Source of the DNA: Fistulifera solaris
Taxonomy: Eukaryota > Bacillariophyta > Bacillariophyceae > Naviculales > Stauroneidaceae
Length of the DNA stretch: 64,000 bases
Direction of reading: 5' to 3'
Assembly (NCBI GenBank): GCA_030295235.1
Contig: AP026153.1
Span: 620,001 to 684,000, forward strand
Each line of letters begins with the position of its first letter. Within the stretch, counting starts at the first letter, position 1. A program made the position numbers and the translations under genes. The notes beneath the pieces were generated by a model that searched no databases, was not told where the DNA came from, and saw only the letters and a list, made by a program, of their open reading frames with translations. This document shows, one piece after another, positions 1-12,358 of this stretch.

Positions 1-3000
1 CTCGGCCTTTTCTTCGTACTGCTTCAGTTCAGCAACTTGTTCTAAAAGCGCGAATCTTTCCTCGTCTCTGGCAGCGACTACATTCTCAAGTGCACGACAC
101 TCTGCGGTTCTCTGTTCCACAAAAATTCTTTGTTGTTGCAGCTCGTGTTCATGAAGTCTCTGTTGCTCGTTCAACTGCATTGATAATTCATCTCGTATAT
201 GGCGTAGTTCTTGAAATTCGGCATCGCGAGCTTGTTCCCTACGTCGTGATTCAGCTTTGAATTCTTCCATCATCAGTGCAGATGTTCTAGCTTCTTCTTG
301 CTGCGCCTCTTGCACGTTTCGAAGATCCTTTTGTAATGTTTCGCATTCTGCTTCTTTCACCGTCAACCGATCTAAGACAATAGCATCGTGTCTCATCTGT
401 TCATTGGCCGTTTCTAGTTCTGTCTGCAGCCCAAGGTTCTGTTCAGATAAGTTTGAGCACATCCCCTCGAGCTCTGTGATACGATTTTGGAGCCTTCGGA
501 TTTCACTCTCTAAATGTATTGTCGTGTCAGAACCAATGGAAAGAAATGCACGGTCATCCGTCCCATGATTGGAATCATTTGGCGATGAACCATTTTGTAC
601 TGTTATTGAAGGAAAGATAGGACCAGGTCTTTGTGGTAACGACATTTCAAAGCCCCCCCTTCTATGAGGCGTCGACGGTGGAGTATCAGCATCAGCAAAC
701 GACTTGCTCGTCCCGTCATGTTCTCCGTGTAGATTCAAATTATCCGATGGCTCTTCATTCACGACAGGAGTGGAATATGTGTCGTTCGTAATGGATGCAT
801 CAAATCGGACCGACATGCGCTCCTGGTCGGAAGCTATGGATTGACTAGAACTGCGTAAAGCTCCTCGAAGGAATGCATTCGATGCAAGAGCAGCTTTATC
901 AGACATACAAGCCTCCGACCCGTCGAAATCAATTTCATCTTCCCAACCGTCTCCGTCGTCACAGCTTCCATTCTCCGATACAGTGGCTAGCGCGTCAACT
1001 GTCGAACCTCCTCGAGAAGGTGCGGAGGAAACCCCCGATGTTGGAAGATGATCAACTACTGGACCGTACTTGCTATCGTCCTCCTCATCATCCTCTGATA
1101 ATTGTGACCGGGCAACAGTGCCAACCGAGTCACTTTTAAGAAGTTCCTTCTGATCGGGTAGCTGGTCAACAACAACCTTAGTCTCCAAAGCGGGTTCTGA
1201 AGGCGCTTCAGAAGCATCTTCTTTACTCATCGCTCGGCACTCGGAAGCTGTGACCTGAGTAGCAATAGAAGCATGAGACAAACCTGGCGAAAGGACAGTC
1301 GGGGTAGCATCCACGACAGGACCAAACTCGTCTTCCCTCGGATCAACTTGGAGTTGCGACTGGGCACCAATAGTCAATTCGGATGCAGCATCCCGTGCAT
1401 TTTGCGCAACAACCGAATCCGGAGCAGGAATAAAATCTACAAGTTGCTCCTCCTCAGTCTGGTCAACGGGCTCGTCTATTCCCGACTGGGGATTGGGGGC
1501 CGCTTCTGTCGAGGTTCCAGCATCGTGTTGTCCCCAGCTATCATCATCACCTTCCGTACCGTCTGCATCGTCTAAATCTTCTGCCACCATGGACGGTGCG
1601 AAAACGATAGTTGAAGCGGCACCAGAGGGGTGCTCAGGAGTCCCAGGAAGTGGTTGAATTGGGGTAACATCGACCACTAGGCCAAAATGAGATACTCCTT
1701 CTTGAGTAGTATCATCGACAACAGATAATATTTCTGACGGATCCGCAGCCACACCAGTCGACGCATCTCCGTACCTGGACGCATCTCCGTAACGCGAATC
1801 TGATCGAGGAGGTACATGATCAACCAGCTGATCTTCTTCTGATCGTAACGGTCCCGGCATTTCCTCATCAACAATTGTTTCGTCACCGACTAGCGAGCCC
1901 TCAATAACAGTGTCCTCACCCTCCAAAGTAGCCTCATCCTCTTCGCCAAGCTGGACTAAAACTGAATCCGAGCGAAGATTCATTGGAGCAGGAGTCAGCG
2001 GAGTGTAGTCCACCACATTACCGTAAACAACCTTTTCGCCGGTGCTGTCAACATCTCCATCTTCTTTTGTCAAACCTTCTGAACCTGTAACATCGACGGA
2101 CGGTTCGCGAACAAGCGAAGACACAGGTCCTATTTCAGATGGTGTTTGATCAACTACAACAATTTTGTCACCAGCAATTGTAGAGCTTGGTTCTTCTCCA
2201 TCATGACCACTTTCTTGATCTTCCAAAACCGGATCCTCCTGATCCCAACCACTGGCACCTCCTATGGTAGAATCATAGCAACTGTCGTCTTCAAAATCCT
2301 TTTTAAAGTGAACAGCAAGTGAATTGGCACCTGAATCGGACACAGAAGGTCTCGGAGTTTGAGGCAATACGTCAACAACGGGGCCGTAGTTCAATTCATT
2401 CTCGTCGTCATACACTTCTTCCTCCACTGATATTTCTGTGTTGCGGGTTACATCTACCCCAGCTGCCAATGCAGCTACGGATGGATCCAGCTCCGTATCA
2501 TTTTCCGCTGGCATCTCCGATGGTGTATGATCTACTAGATGGGAGTGCATGGTGAGTTCGGAAGCGAATGTGGTAATTTTCTTCCGAGAGCTTCTGCGCT
2601 CTACGCCCGTCGAGGCGGTTTTCTCACTTTCTTCGTCATCTAAAATGTTGTCATCCTCCCAACCACGTGGAGAAGCGACGTCAGATGCAACTCGTTCACC
2701 AATTGTTGAATCCCCGTAGTAGCTCTCGTCCATTTTGTCATCGTCCTCCAAGTCTCCTCTCAGCGCCGAAGCATGAACATCCATTGAACAATCACCCGAA
2801 TACGAAACTGGACGACTCGGAGTTCGTGGTAAATGATCAACAATAAAACCAAAATTCATTTCATTTTCATCATCGTATACCTCTTCATCCTCACCGTTGC
2901 CTGTATCTCTCGTAAGGTCCTCCTCTGCAGCAAGAACTTTGATAGACGGATCTAAAACAGAGTCGGTTCCATCCCCTGGCAGCTCTGAAGGAGTGTGATC

Positions 3001-4599
3001 TACGACGTAGATCTGAGTCGTAAGTTGCGAAGAAAACGTGGCCGTCTTCTTTTCAGGACGTTTTGTTTCCGAAGCCGTATTTAAATTCCCCGTTTCTTCT
3101 CCCTCGTCTTGATCTTCGTAATCATCATCGACAAGAATATCATCGTCATCATCCCAACCGCCACTTGTGCCGCCAGCCACCATTGAATCTCCATTCAGTG
3201 TGTCATCCATTTCTTCATCTTCTCGTATATCTTGTTCAAGAGCTTCGGCATGAACAGCCAGTGAACCGGTAAAAGGAGCCGGTGGGATGTCATCCAGGGA
3301 ACAAAGAGATTCTTTCCGAGACGAAGCTACAGGCGTCAAATCAACCACCAGCCCAAAGGCATGCCTACTATTTTGTGGATCGCAATCCACAAATTCATCT
3401 TGAGCCGCCATGGAATCTATTTCAGAAGCGAGCACATCCACGGAGGCGTCGGTAGATGGCTGCGGCTTTATCTCAGATGGAGTGTGATCCACAACAGTGG
3501 GTTCTTTTGGTTCTTCAGGCTCATCATCAATGAGAACAGAAAGATCGTCTTCATCGTCGGCCCATCCGCTCGTTTCTCCAATCGTCCCGTCGCCATCATT
3601 GCCTTGCACCGCCAGTGAGTCTCCCCGAACCAGAGGAATCGCCGGCGTTCGCGGCAAATTATCAACTAATGGAGCATAATTGATTTCGTCTTCATCATCG
3701 TAAACATCTTGCTCTTCTTCAATAAAGCGATCATTTGGATCACCCACCGGACCCGTATCACGAGTCCTATCATCTGCAGCGGCCAGAACAGCCAAGGAAA
3801 TATCCGAAGCCTGAACCAAGTGCTCTCCGGTCAAAGGGACGTGATCAACTACCATCGACACGGGATGCGCTGCTGGCTGAAAGGCCGCAACGTCCTCCCT
3901 CATCGTAGGTAGCCTGTCTTGATTCAACATTCTCGTCTACAACCCGATCCGTGGGCCCCGAAAGATCCAAAGCAAAATCATCGTCATTCCACCCATCATT
4001 GGTGTCAGTTGGTTCGTGTGGAGATTCTTCTTCTTCGCAAAGAGGCCCAGCCTCAGTGTGTTGAGCAGCCGGAAGTTCCGTTTGCAACACCATTTGCGAT
4101 GCGGAGAGATTTAAGGAGTCATCTTCCTCGTTCCACCCGTCATTTACGTTGATTGACTCTTGAGAACTCACATCTTTCATCGATTGCGTTGCCTCTACTT
4201 GTCTTGGCGAACGAAAAAGTCGGAGGCTCCTTCGTCCACGCCCCAACGATACTCCTCGGTTACTGTGCCTTCGGTAGCCAGCATCTCATCGTGTAAATCC
4301 GGTATACCCTCCCTAAAATTTTGTTGTGTATCCACCTGTTCTAAGTAATGATCTAATTCGTCTTCACTCTCCGCCCATCCGTCTTCTTGGTATTCCTCCT
4401 CATCCTCTTCGTTCGGTTGCGTCACTTCCGCGAGGAATTGCGTCAATCGTCCGCTCAATCGATTGACACCGGCAGCAAGACGTGCCGAAGGAGGTATCAT
4501 AGTCCTATTTTCATCTTCGTTTGTGCGTTCGCTTTCGGAGTATTCTTCTTCTTCTTCCCAACCATCCGGTTGTGTGGCACGCAATAAATTGGTCCACAT
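1..4599 (-). CDS. Golgin-like acidic-repeat / coiled-coil protein (3' end outside window)
   Basis: The minus-strand frame is open from about 3900 down to base 1, with no stop, and continues beyond the window. The first in-frame ATG is at 4599 (protein begins MWTNLLRATQPDGW). The N-terminal ~1300 residues are acidic and low-complexity, built from two recurring motifs: an acidic Trp motif (GW followed by D/E/N, at least nine times, e.g. DGWEEEEE, GGWDDDDD, DGWEDEIDF) and [VL]VDx[TLIV]P, about 16 times between 3846 and 1053. From about 560 to 1 it is a long Glu/Gln/Arg heptad coiled coil. Coil plus acidic N-terminus resembles tethering golgins such as TMF, but no GRIP or TMF signature can be seen, so the class is inference. 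The reading frame changes near 4190 and returns near 3900, so there are either two very short introns (a 32-nt one fits the first) or two indels. Function is unknown; a membrane-traffic scaffold is the best guess. Confidence 0.6.
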
Positions 4600-5139
4600 G
4601 GTGTTTTTAAACGAATCAACAACGGAGTATTTCAAACTGTTTGTGTCGTGTCGTTTCGTCAAAAAACAGCTTTTCTTGTTAGGGATAACAAACGAGAAAA
4701 CAAATAAAATGAAATATTGTCTTTATTGTAGATGCAGATAATAATAGCAAATACAACAACATCAACAACAACGAGCGACCAAAAACGCGATCCTCTCCGT
4801 GATCTCTCGCGTCTCTCGTCGTCGTTGCGTCTCGCCGTGTCTTCGCGAGCCTACAATCCACGTTACAGTCAATCCAAGGGATCCGTTCGGACATTTTCAA
4901 CGGATGACTGTACATCGCGTCCTACCGGCACTGACAACTGACAACCCACCGCTAAGCCGCTAAGAGCTAAGAGCAGTCACTACCTGGAACCAGTACCACT
5001 GGAAAATACTACTCGTGAATCAAGTTATTGCCCAACCGGTACCCAAAATCCCTTCACTAGCACCAGTTCTGGGAAATAATAGAGAGGCAAAAGTTTTTCC
5101 CTTTCCCCTTTTTTGGCAACAAGACTCGGTGCTAATAAC
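4600..5139. other. Intergenic, upstream of the golgin-like gene
   Basis: This stretch contains the presumed promoter of the minus-strand gene starting at 4599. An AT-rich stretch lies near 4680-4760. A 69-codon open frame at 4732-4941 (+) has no recognisable features and probably arises by chance. No convincing core promoter motif was seen. Confidence 0.4.
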
Positions 5140-6480
5140 GAAAGGAATTGCGTGTTCCAGAAATTCTGGATAAGTTATTTCATATCTGAGGAGGTCCAAA
5201 AAAAAGACCAGTTTTTCGAAACGATGAAATGCTGTGCGCATTCCAGAAAATATGTAAAGAGTGTTTTGGATCCTACCGGAATGCTATTTGCGTCCCAGAA
5301 ATTCCGGAAACTATGTTTTGGATCAGAACGAAAGAAAATGCAAATTCCAGATATTCTGGAAAGTTTGCTCCGCATTATTTCTGATCATACAGAAATTCTG
5401 TGGTGGTCCAGAAATTCTGGACCAGTTCTTGCGATCTGATGAAATGCTGTGCAAGCTCCAGAGAATCATAGCCACAGAATGTGCACGTTCCAGAAATTCC
5501 GGACACTTTGTTTTTTATCATAACGAAAGAAAATGCAAATTCCAGATATTCTGGAAATGTTGCTCCGTATTATTTCTGATCATACAGAAATTCTGTGGTG
5601 GTCCAGAAATTCTGGACCAGTTCTTTCGATCTGATGAAATGCTGTGCACGCTCCAGAAATTCAAAGCATGGTGTTGGATATCAAAGAGACAGAATGTGCA
5701 CGTTCCAGAAATTCCGGACACTTTGTTTTTTTATCATAACGAAAGAAAATGCAAATTCCAGATATTCTGGAAATGTTGCTCCGTATTATTTCTGATCATA
5801 CAGAAATTCTGTGGTGTTCCAGAAATTCTGGACCAGTTCTTTCGATCTGATGAAATGCTGTGCACGCTCCAGAAATTCAAAGCATGGTGTTGGATATCAA
5901 AGAGACAGAATGTGCACGTTCCAGAAATTGCGGACACTTTGTTTTTTTATCATAACGAAAGAAAATGCAAATTCCAGATATTCTGGAAATGTTGCTCCGT
6001 ATTATTTCTGATCATACAGAAATTCTGTGGTGTTCCAGAAATTCTGGACCAGTTCTTTCGATCTGATGAAATGCTGTGCACGCTCCAGAAATTCAAAGCA
6101 TGGTGTTGGATATCAAAGAGACAGAATGTGCACGTTCCAGAAATTCCGGACACTTTGTTTTTTTATCATAACGAAAGAAAATGCAAATTCCAGATATTCT
6201 GGAAATGTTGCTCCGTATTATTTCTGATCATACAGAAATTCTGTGGTGGTCCAGAAATTCTGGACCAGTTCTTTCGGCCCTACCGAAATGCAGTGCGCGC
6301 TCCAGAAATTCAGGGTACGGTGTTGAGAATCATAGCAACAGAATGTGCACGTTCCAGAAATCTCGGAAACTTTGTTTTGGATCATAACGAAAGAAAATGC
6401 AAATCATCCCAGAAATTCTGGAAATGTTGCTCCGTATAATTTGTGATCGTACAGAGATTCTGTGCTGAGAAATTCTGGGT
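5140..6480. repeat. Palindrome-rich satellite, ~216-bp tandem unit
   Basis: About three and a half copies of a 216-bp unit start near 5601, 5817, 6033 and 6249, with diverged copies to the left. Each unit contains several short dyads built on the core CAGAAATTCTG: GGTCCAGAAATTCTGGACC, ATACAGAAATTCTGT, CCAGATATTCTGG and TTCCAGAAATTCCGGA. Because the dyads read the same on both strands, long open frames appear on both strands; these are not genes. The same dyads recur at 26930-27295, 47850-48020 and 51640-51960. Confidence 0.9.
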
Positions 6481-8250
6481 CTGGTACCGTACCGGTAACT
6501 GGTAAACACGCTTCTCACGATGACCCCGACGTTTTCATTGCGCTGTTATTTTTTGCGAATGTTTCATTCATTCATTCATCCATTCCTTCCTTTCGAGGCT
6601 TTTGAGCGCTACTTAAAACATGAAATCAGCAATGAACATTACAAGTGAAGAGCAAGAAAGGTTTAACAATAATTCTGAAAGTCATGTATCGCAAAGGAAG
6701 ACCGCAAGCCGCGGCCGAGCGTCCTGACGTGTGCTGCCGCGGCACTCCGTGAGCTCAAACATGCAACTGCTACAAAGCGAGAAGGTGCCACGGCTTATTT
6801 ATGACCTTTTTATTGTGATCCTGGCGATCAGTGGCTCGAACGAGAATAGGATTTCGTCAGAAGGATGCATGTTGCGGGCTTTTCCCAGACAGCTATTTGG
6901 AATACGTTACCGTCGACGGTAATGAAGATGTTTTAGAAGTGTTGTCGCCAGATGTTCTTTTTTCACTGGTATCAAGTTTCAAGACAGCTAGAACTAGACC
7001 AATCAACCGCTGACGTGACTTTCGCCTGATATACTCATTTGATAATGGATCGCATGAGATCAAGCGCAAATTCGAAGGCTTTATTCTTGTGGTGCAAGTG
7101 AAAAAGCTATGAAATTCATTGGCAAGCCATTCCTGCAAATACCGAATGTCCTTTTCCGACTTCATAAAGGTTCCTTTTCCGTCGATAGGCGTTCTCCTCC
7201 GTGAAAGATTGGAGGATGCAAGTTTTTCTTCAAACGTTATTGTCCTGTGACAAACGGCGTTAATACGTCAAATAGGAAATCGTGTGAGCTGGATAGTGTT
7301 TGCCTGGTTTGTCGTGGCGCCGCTTCAGTTTCTAAGTTGTGAGACCGGCGGACGCTTTGATGATTCGTGCATTTACGCTAAATTTCCACCATATCATTCA
7401 TCAATCTCTGGTCAAACGCATTGACGCCGCACTCACGAAGAAGAAGACCGCATGCAACAACTCACACGTTTTATCGTACGCGTCGTGGAATCAATCTGTC
7501 ATGGGGAGTTTTCCGACTACCACGATGGCAACCGCTCAAGAAATCGCCGATTGTTCTTTAAAAGTGACAGTTCGAGTGGTGGACAATTCGAATGGCTGGC
7601 CGTGAATTTCCTCGTGATCTTTGGCCTAGTTTAGTATTCGCGCCGTTGACCACCATGTCACGTAAATCAATGCGCTTGCGGAAACCACGTATAATTACAT
7701 GGATAGTAAAACGCAGACGTTCCGGGGGCAAAAATGAAAGAACGAATGATCGTATCCCTTTCGCAAGTTGTTTGCAGTGCTCTTAGCTAGCTTGCAGTCG
7801 GCGGCATGGCAGGTTAACGTTACGACACCGAAGATCCATCATGCACCATAGGTTATGTAAAGGTCTTCCTGAATTTGCAAGTCCAGCTAAATCGCTAGGC
7901 GTCCATGAAGTGGGAACTGAGACAACTGCTGGACGTTTATATCATCAAGTCGTCCACGAAAGGTGAATTGGCACGCTAATTAAGAGTTCATGTCCTCACA
8001 ACGAGAAGAAGATCACCATTCCCTTGATATTCTCGCTTCTCATACTAGGATTGTGCACAAGCCGTTTGAAAGCGACGCAACTCGCGATGGCACTACGACG
8101 GAAATCTTTCAGGTAGCTGCTGCTACTAACCTGACCTACTGCCGATAAGCGTTTCTTCTATTCTCGCGACGACTAAAGTGACAAAACGCATTCAAACTAC
8201 GGTTACTACAACAACAGCTACAACTAAATGTTAGCGGTACTTCTTTTGAG
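6481..8250. other. Gene-poor interval
   Basis: No supported gene. A 90-codon frame at 6893-7165 (-) starts with ATG and is Lys/Arg-rich, but matches nothing I recognise and has no exon context. Other frames here are under 90 codons. No clear repeat structure was seen. Confidence 0.4.
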
Positions 8251-9290
8251 TTGCTTGTTTCTAGTTCATATCATTTTTTAAATTACTTTTACTTGTGCGT
8301 CAGATTGATCTTTTGGGCCAGCTTTTTGCTGGCACAGTCTCAGTCTTTGGCCCGATACTGTGTGGAAGAGAGCTTACACTTTTGTGGTCCATTTTTCACC
8401 TCTTTTGGGCGCCGCCCTTTGTCGGACGGGGGCGCGTATGCTTATGCAACCAAACAACCCTCATTTGGGATCGGGTAGAGCGAGCCTTGTCAATGTTGGG
8501 ACTTTGCCCTAACACGGGGCCGCCACCTCAAGGTATGCCATCTCGGTCGACTTTGTCGCCGGGGTCATCCTTCGGGTGGAATTTCTACCATGCTGCCTTA
8601 CTATGGAGCTAACCTCTTCCAGCTGGTTTTCAGCCGGCCCTCCTTTGGCGGGTGTCGGCCGCCAATCTGGGGGACGCCACCGGGATAGGTATGGTCATCG
8701 CAATCGGTCGTATCGGTCCTCTTTGAGGCCGTCGCCGTTGGTGCCATCCTCCTCTGTCGTGGAATTTCCATGGCAACTTTACGGAGTGATTGCATACCAG
8801 GTCGTCCCCGTGGATTCCGCTTGGAGGCTTTCCTCCAGCACGACACCATCTTTGGGTGTCGAGTAAGCTTCTCTCCTCTTACTGCGCAACCTGCCACGCA
8901 TACGCTGGTACCAACACTGAAGTTACCCTCAGGCCGCACTTTGTCCATGGTCTTTGCCACGGCGCTTTTGAAAGAGAATCAAGGTGAGTAGCGGTGAAGG
9001 CCCCGAGGCGCAGCACATACTCTCATTCCTTGAAACAGAGAATTTGAGGCGAGGAGCGGTGAAGGCCTCAGGGCTCAGCACATCACTCGGCCTCTCTCCA
9101 GAGCAAGAGAGGGACGGAGGCTCAAGGCACCCGCGATTTCTCGTTGCTCCCATTGTGGCAGGAAGCTACTCCGCAGGGCCCGTGCACTACCCGTCAGTAT
9201 GAGGCTTCCCTGCGGACGAAGATCATTATATTATCTGACTGCAATACGCAAAATAGAAACAAGGTGAGCGAGTGAAAAGATTCACTGCTC
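8251..9290. other. GC-rich island of unknown origin
   Basis: Composition is clearly more G+C rich than the flanks, and open frames of 70-120 codons exist on both strands (for example 8601-8960 on the minus strand and 8770-8991 on the plus strand). A short direct repeat (GAGTAGCGGTGAAGGCC and GAGGAGCGGTGAAGGCC) lies at about 8985 and 9050. No domain could be recognised. It could be a relic of a mobile element or an exon cluster of an unidentified gene. Confidence 0.3.
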
Positions 9291-9298
9291 TGTCAGAG

Positions 9299-9342
9299 AC
9301 AAATTGCACTTTGTGTGTGATTTGACACAAGGTGCAATTTGT
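9299..9342. repeat. Strong hairpin, 18-bp stem
   Basis: Left arm 9299-9316 and right arm 9325-9342 are inverted repeats with one mismatch (a G-U pair in RNA) around an 8-nt loop. It is not followed by a gene and its role is unknown. Confidence 0.7.
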
Positions 9343-10029
9343 GAGAAGAAAGAAGGATGCATGCGACAGGTTGATTGTCAAGTAAGTCGTGCGGAGCGCC
9401 GTTTCTTTTCAGCCGTTTCCGTTTTCGAGACCAGTTTTCGATCGCCAATTTGCGTCTCCGACAAAAACGGGATTGATGATTGAAACAAAGTAAAACCGAA
9501 ATACAAATCAAGCAAGAGAAGTTAATTAATCATTATCGTAAAGATTATTATGAATGAGCAAAGACGGCAACGAGATCCGAAAAAAAAGCATCGCATCATC
9601 GTCGCAATAACATACATAACATCGCATCGTGTTGTTTCGAGCTTCGCTACAGTGTACCAATACTATAGCGAAAACTGTGGCCTGGGGCCATAAGGTATCG
9701 ATAAAATTCCTAGGAGGCCTACGTGGAATCGTCGTACACTTTCCATGCGACGCATTTTTCCTCATTTCTATTATTTTAGTCAGGTTGATGTCGAATACTA
9801 GTCTATGCGAAGTGTATAATCAATGCCAAGGAAATACCTGATTCAGAAATCGGAGTTTCTGAAAGAAAGAATAAACAATATTTGTGCCAAAAGAGAAAAA
9901 CCAGTGGAAAATTCAGTCAAATGTCGAAAAAGCATCCGCATTTCAGGAAAATTAGGAATAAATATTTAGGATTTTATTATTCTATTGAAAAAACTAACTA
10001 TCATCTTCATTCGAAACGCAATAATTTGT

Positions 10030-10445
10030 GTCGAAAAGCATCCGTATCATTTACAGCCATTTTTACTATAATGGTGAAGTGTTGGTTGTACGCGATAGCG
10101 ACTTAATCTATTTCAGTCACTTGAACGGCACCGAGGCAATGAGAGCATTAAAGGTGTCCACAATCAAAAGCACGAAGTGTGTAATCAAATGCCATGGAAA
10201 TACCAACATATGAACAAACTATCATCTTCATTCGAAACGCAACCATTTGCGTCGAAAAGCATCCGTATCATCTACTGCTCTTTTCACTATAATGGTAAAG
10301 TGTTGGTTGTGCGCGATCGCGACTTAATCTATTTCAGTCACTTGAAACGCCACCGAACCACCGAAGCAATGAGGGCACCAAAATTGTCCACAAACAAAAG
10401 CACGAAGTGTGTAATCAAATGCCATGGAAAAACCAATATATGAAC
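10030..10445. repeat. Two-copy ~220-bp direct repeat
   Basis: Two copies share GTCGAAAAGCATCCGTATCAT, then ACTATAATGGT and GTGTTGGTTGT, then CACGAAGTGTGTAATCAAA. The first copy starts near 10032 and the second near 10252. A related segment in the opposite orientation occurs in the 53.96-54.56 kb repeat. No gene is supported here. Confidence 0.75.
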
Positions 10446-10479
10446 TAACTATAATCTACTGTTATAGCTCTTTGCTGGA

Positions 10480-11880
10480 TTGTACAACAAAGGGTTCCGT
10501 TTTGCGTCTCTCGCATCCGTCCATTGTCATTCAACTGCAAATATATTTAGAATTACAGGTAAGTTAAGTCGCAACAATGATAACTTAAAACTACAAAATA
10601 AGAGTTTCTTTAATTTTCACGTCGAAAATCTGAGGATCGACGCCTTGAATTTTCACTATGCAACAGAGTGTTGGTTTACGCCAGCCAAGACTGGATTGTA
10701 CAGTGGTCATGAGTCATGAACCAAACAACAAAAGATTCCGTGATGCGTCTCTCGCATCCGTTTATTGTCATTCAAATGCGAATAAAATTACAATTACGGG
10801 TAAATATAGTCGCAACAATGATAATTCGGAACTATTTGTTAAGAATTTCTTTTATTTTCACGCCGAAAATCCGAGGATCGACACCTTGAATTTCCACTAT
10901 GAAACGGAGTGTTGGTTTACGCTAGCCAAGACTGGATTGTACAGTAGTCATGAACTGAACAACAAAGGGTTCCGTTCTGCGTCTCTCGCATCCGTCCATT
11001 GTCATTTAACTGCAAATATAATTATAATTACGGGTAAATATAGTCGCAAAAATGATGATTCGGAACTATTTGTTAAGAATTTCTTTTATTTTCACGTCGA
11101 AAATGTGAGGATTGACAACTTGAATTTCCACTATGAAACGGAGTGTTGGTTTAGGCAAGCCAAGACTGGATTGTACAGTGGTCATGAGTCATGAACCAAA
11201 CAACAAAAGATTCCGTTCTGCGTCTCTCGCATCCGTCCATTGTCATTTAACTGCAAATATATTTAGAATTACAGGTAAATTAAGTCGCAAAAATGATGAT
11301 TCGGAACTATTTGTTAAGAATTTCTTTTATTTTCACGTCGAAAATGTGAGGATTGACAACTTGAATTTCCACTATGAAACGGAGTGTTGGTTTACGCCAG
11401 CCAAGACTGGATTGTACAGCGGTCATGAGTCATGAACCAAACAACAAAAGATTCCGTTCTGCGTCTCTCGCATCCGTTTATTGTCATTCAAATGCGAATA
11501 AAATTACAATTACGGGTAAATAAAGTCGCAACAATGATGATTCGGAACTATTTGTTAAGAATTTCTTTTATTTTCACGTCGAAAATGTGAGGATTGACAA
11601 CTTGAATTTCCACTATGAAACGGAGTGTTGGTTTAGGCCAGCCAAGACTGGATTGTACAGTGGTCATGAGTCATGAACCAAACAACAAAAGATTCCGTTC
11701 TGCGTCTCTCGCATCCGTCCATTGTCATTTAACTGCAAATATAATTATAATTACAGGTAAATATAGTCGCAACAATGATGATTCGGAACTATTTGTTAAG
11801 AATTTCTTTTATTTTCACGTCGAAAATCCGAGGATCGACGCCTTGAATTTTCACTATTCTCTATTATTACCCGGATATTG
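10480..11880. repeat. ~240-bp tandem repeat, six copies
   Basis: The landmark GCGTCTCTCGCATCCG recurs near 10503, 10745, 10979, 11219, 11460 and 11701, giving a period of about 234-242 bp. Copies also share a CCAAGACTGGATTGTACAG block and TTTCACGTCGAAAAT. Short frames (up to 178 codons) run through the array only because the unit length keeps them in phase. A diverged relative (ACTATAGAGCAAAGTGTTGG) is found at 41320-41770. Confidence 0.85.
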
Positions 11881-12358
11881 CTGGATTCGACATCATCCTA
11901 GTTTTGACTGACTGCAATCCAATCCTTAACGCTTCAACGACATCGCTGCTAAGCTAAGATACAACGCTTTGAACTCCTTCGCGAAAGCCATTTATCGACG
12001 TAGGTAGCAACCGAGACTTTTATCGGGTTCGACCTCGTTAATTTTCTGGTCCGACTGCGACGGCGTTGATCCCACCATTCGTCAACATAGCTTCGTAGAG
12101 ACCGTAAGCAAGAATTGACGTGGATTGGAACGCCAAACAAGAAAAAGACGACAGATAAAATTGTGCGATTGTCTACGTGCAGTGTAAGTAGGCGTCTTCG
12201 TAGCAACTTGTGTTAGTCTATCTAGTGGTTTTTGGATACTACTTGATATCGATCGCACAACCTGTAGCTTTCTTCTGTTTGTTAGCATAATGAAACAAGA
12301 TGTTCTATTCGTTACAAGATTCATAGTGTATAAGTCAAAATCATGGCATCCGCACGAG
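11881..12358. other. Intergenic, downstream of the receptor gene
   Basis: No supported gene. Frames of about 85-109 codons on the minus strand have no recognisable content. Confidence 0.4.

Noticed and set aside
5261-6439. 392-codon open frame with 72-residue repeats
   Set aside because: The frame follows the 216-bp period of the satellite, and the dyads keep frames open on both strands; there is no domain and no gene-like codon use.
5140-6480. Dyads as heat-shock elements or CRISPR repeats
   Set aside because: The core AGAA-A-TTCT has one base between half-sites, not the two of a heat-shock element; units are contiguous with no unique spacers, and the genome is eukaryotic.
6893-7165. 90-codon minus-strand gene
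   Set aside because: ATG-started but without domain, exon context or codon bias; left unannotated.
10658-11911. Chain of 100-178-codon frames
   Set aside because: They are readings of the ~240-bp tandem repeat; start and stop recur at the same place in each unit.
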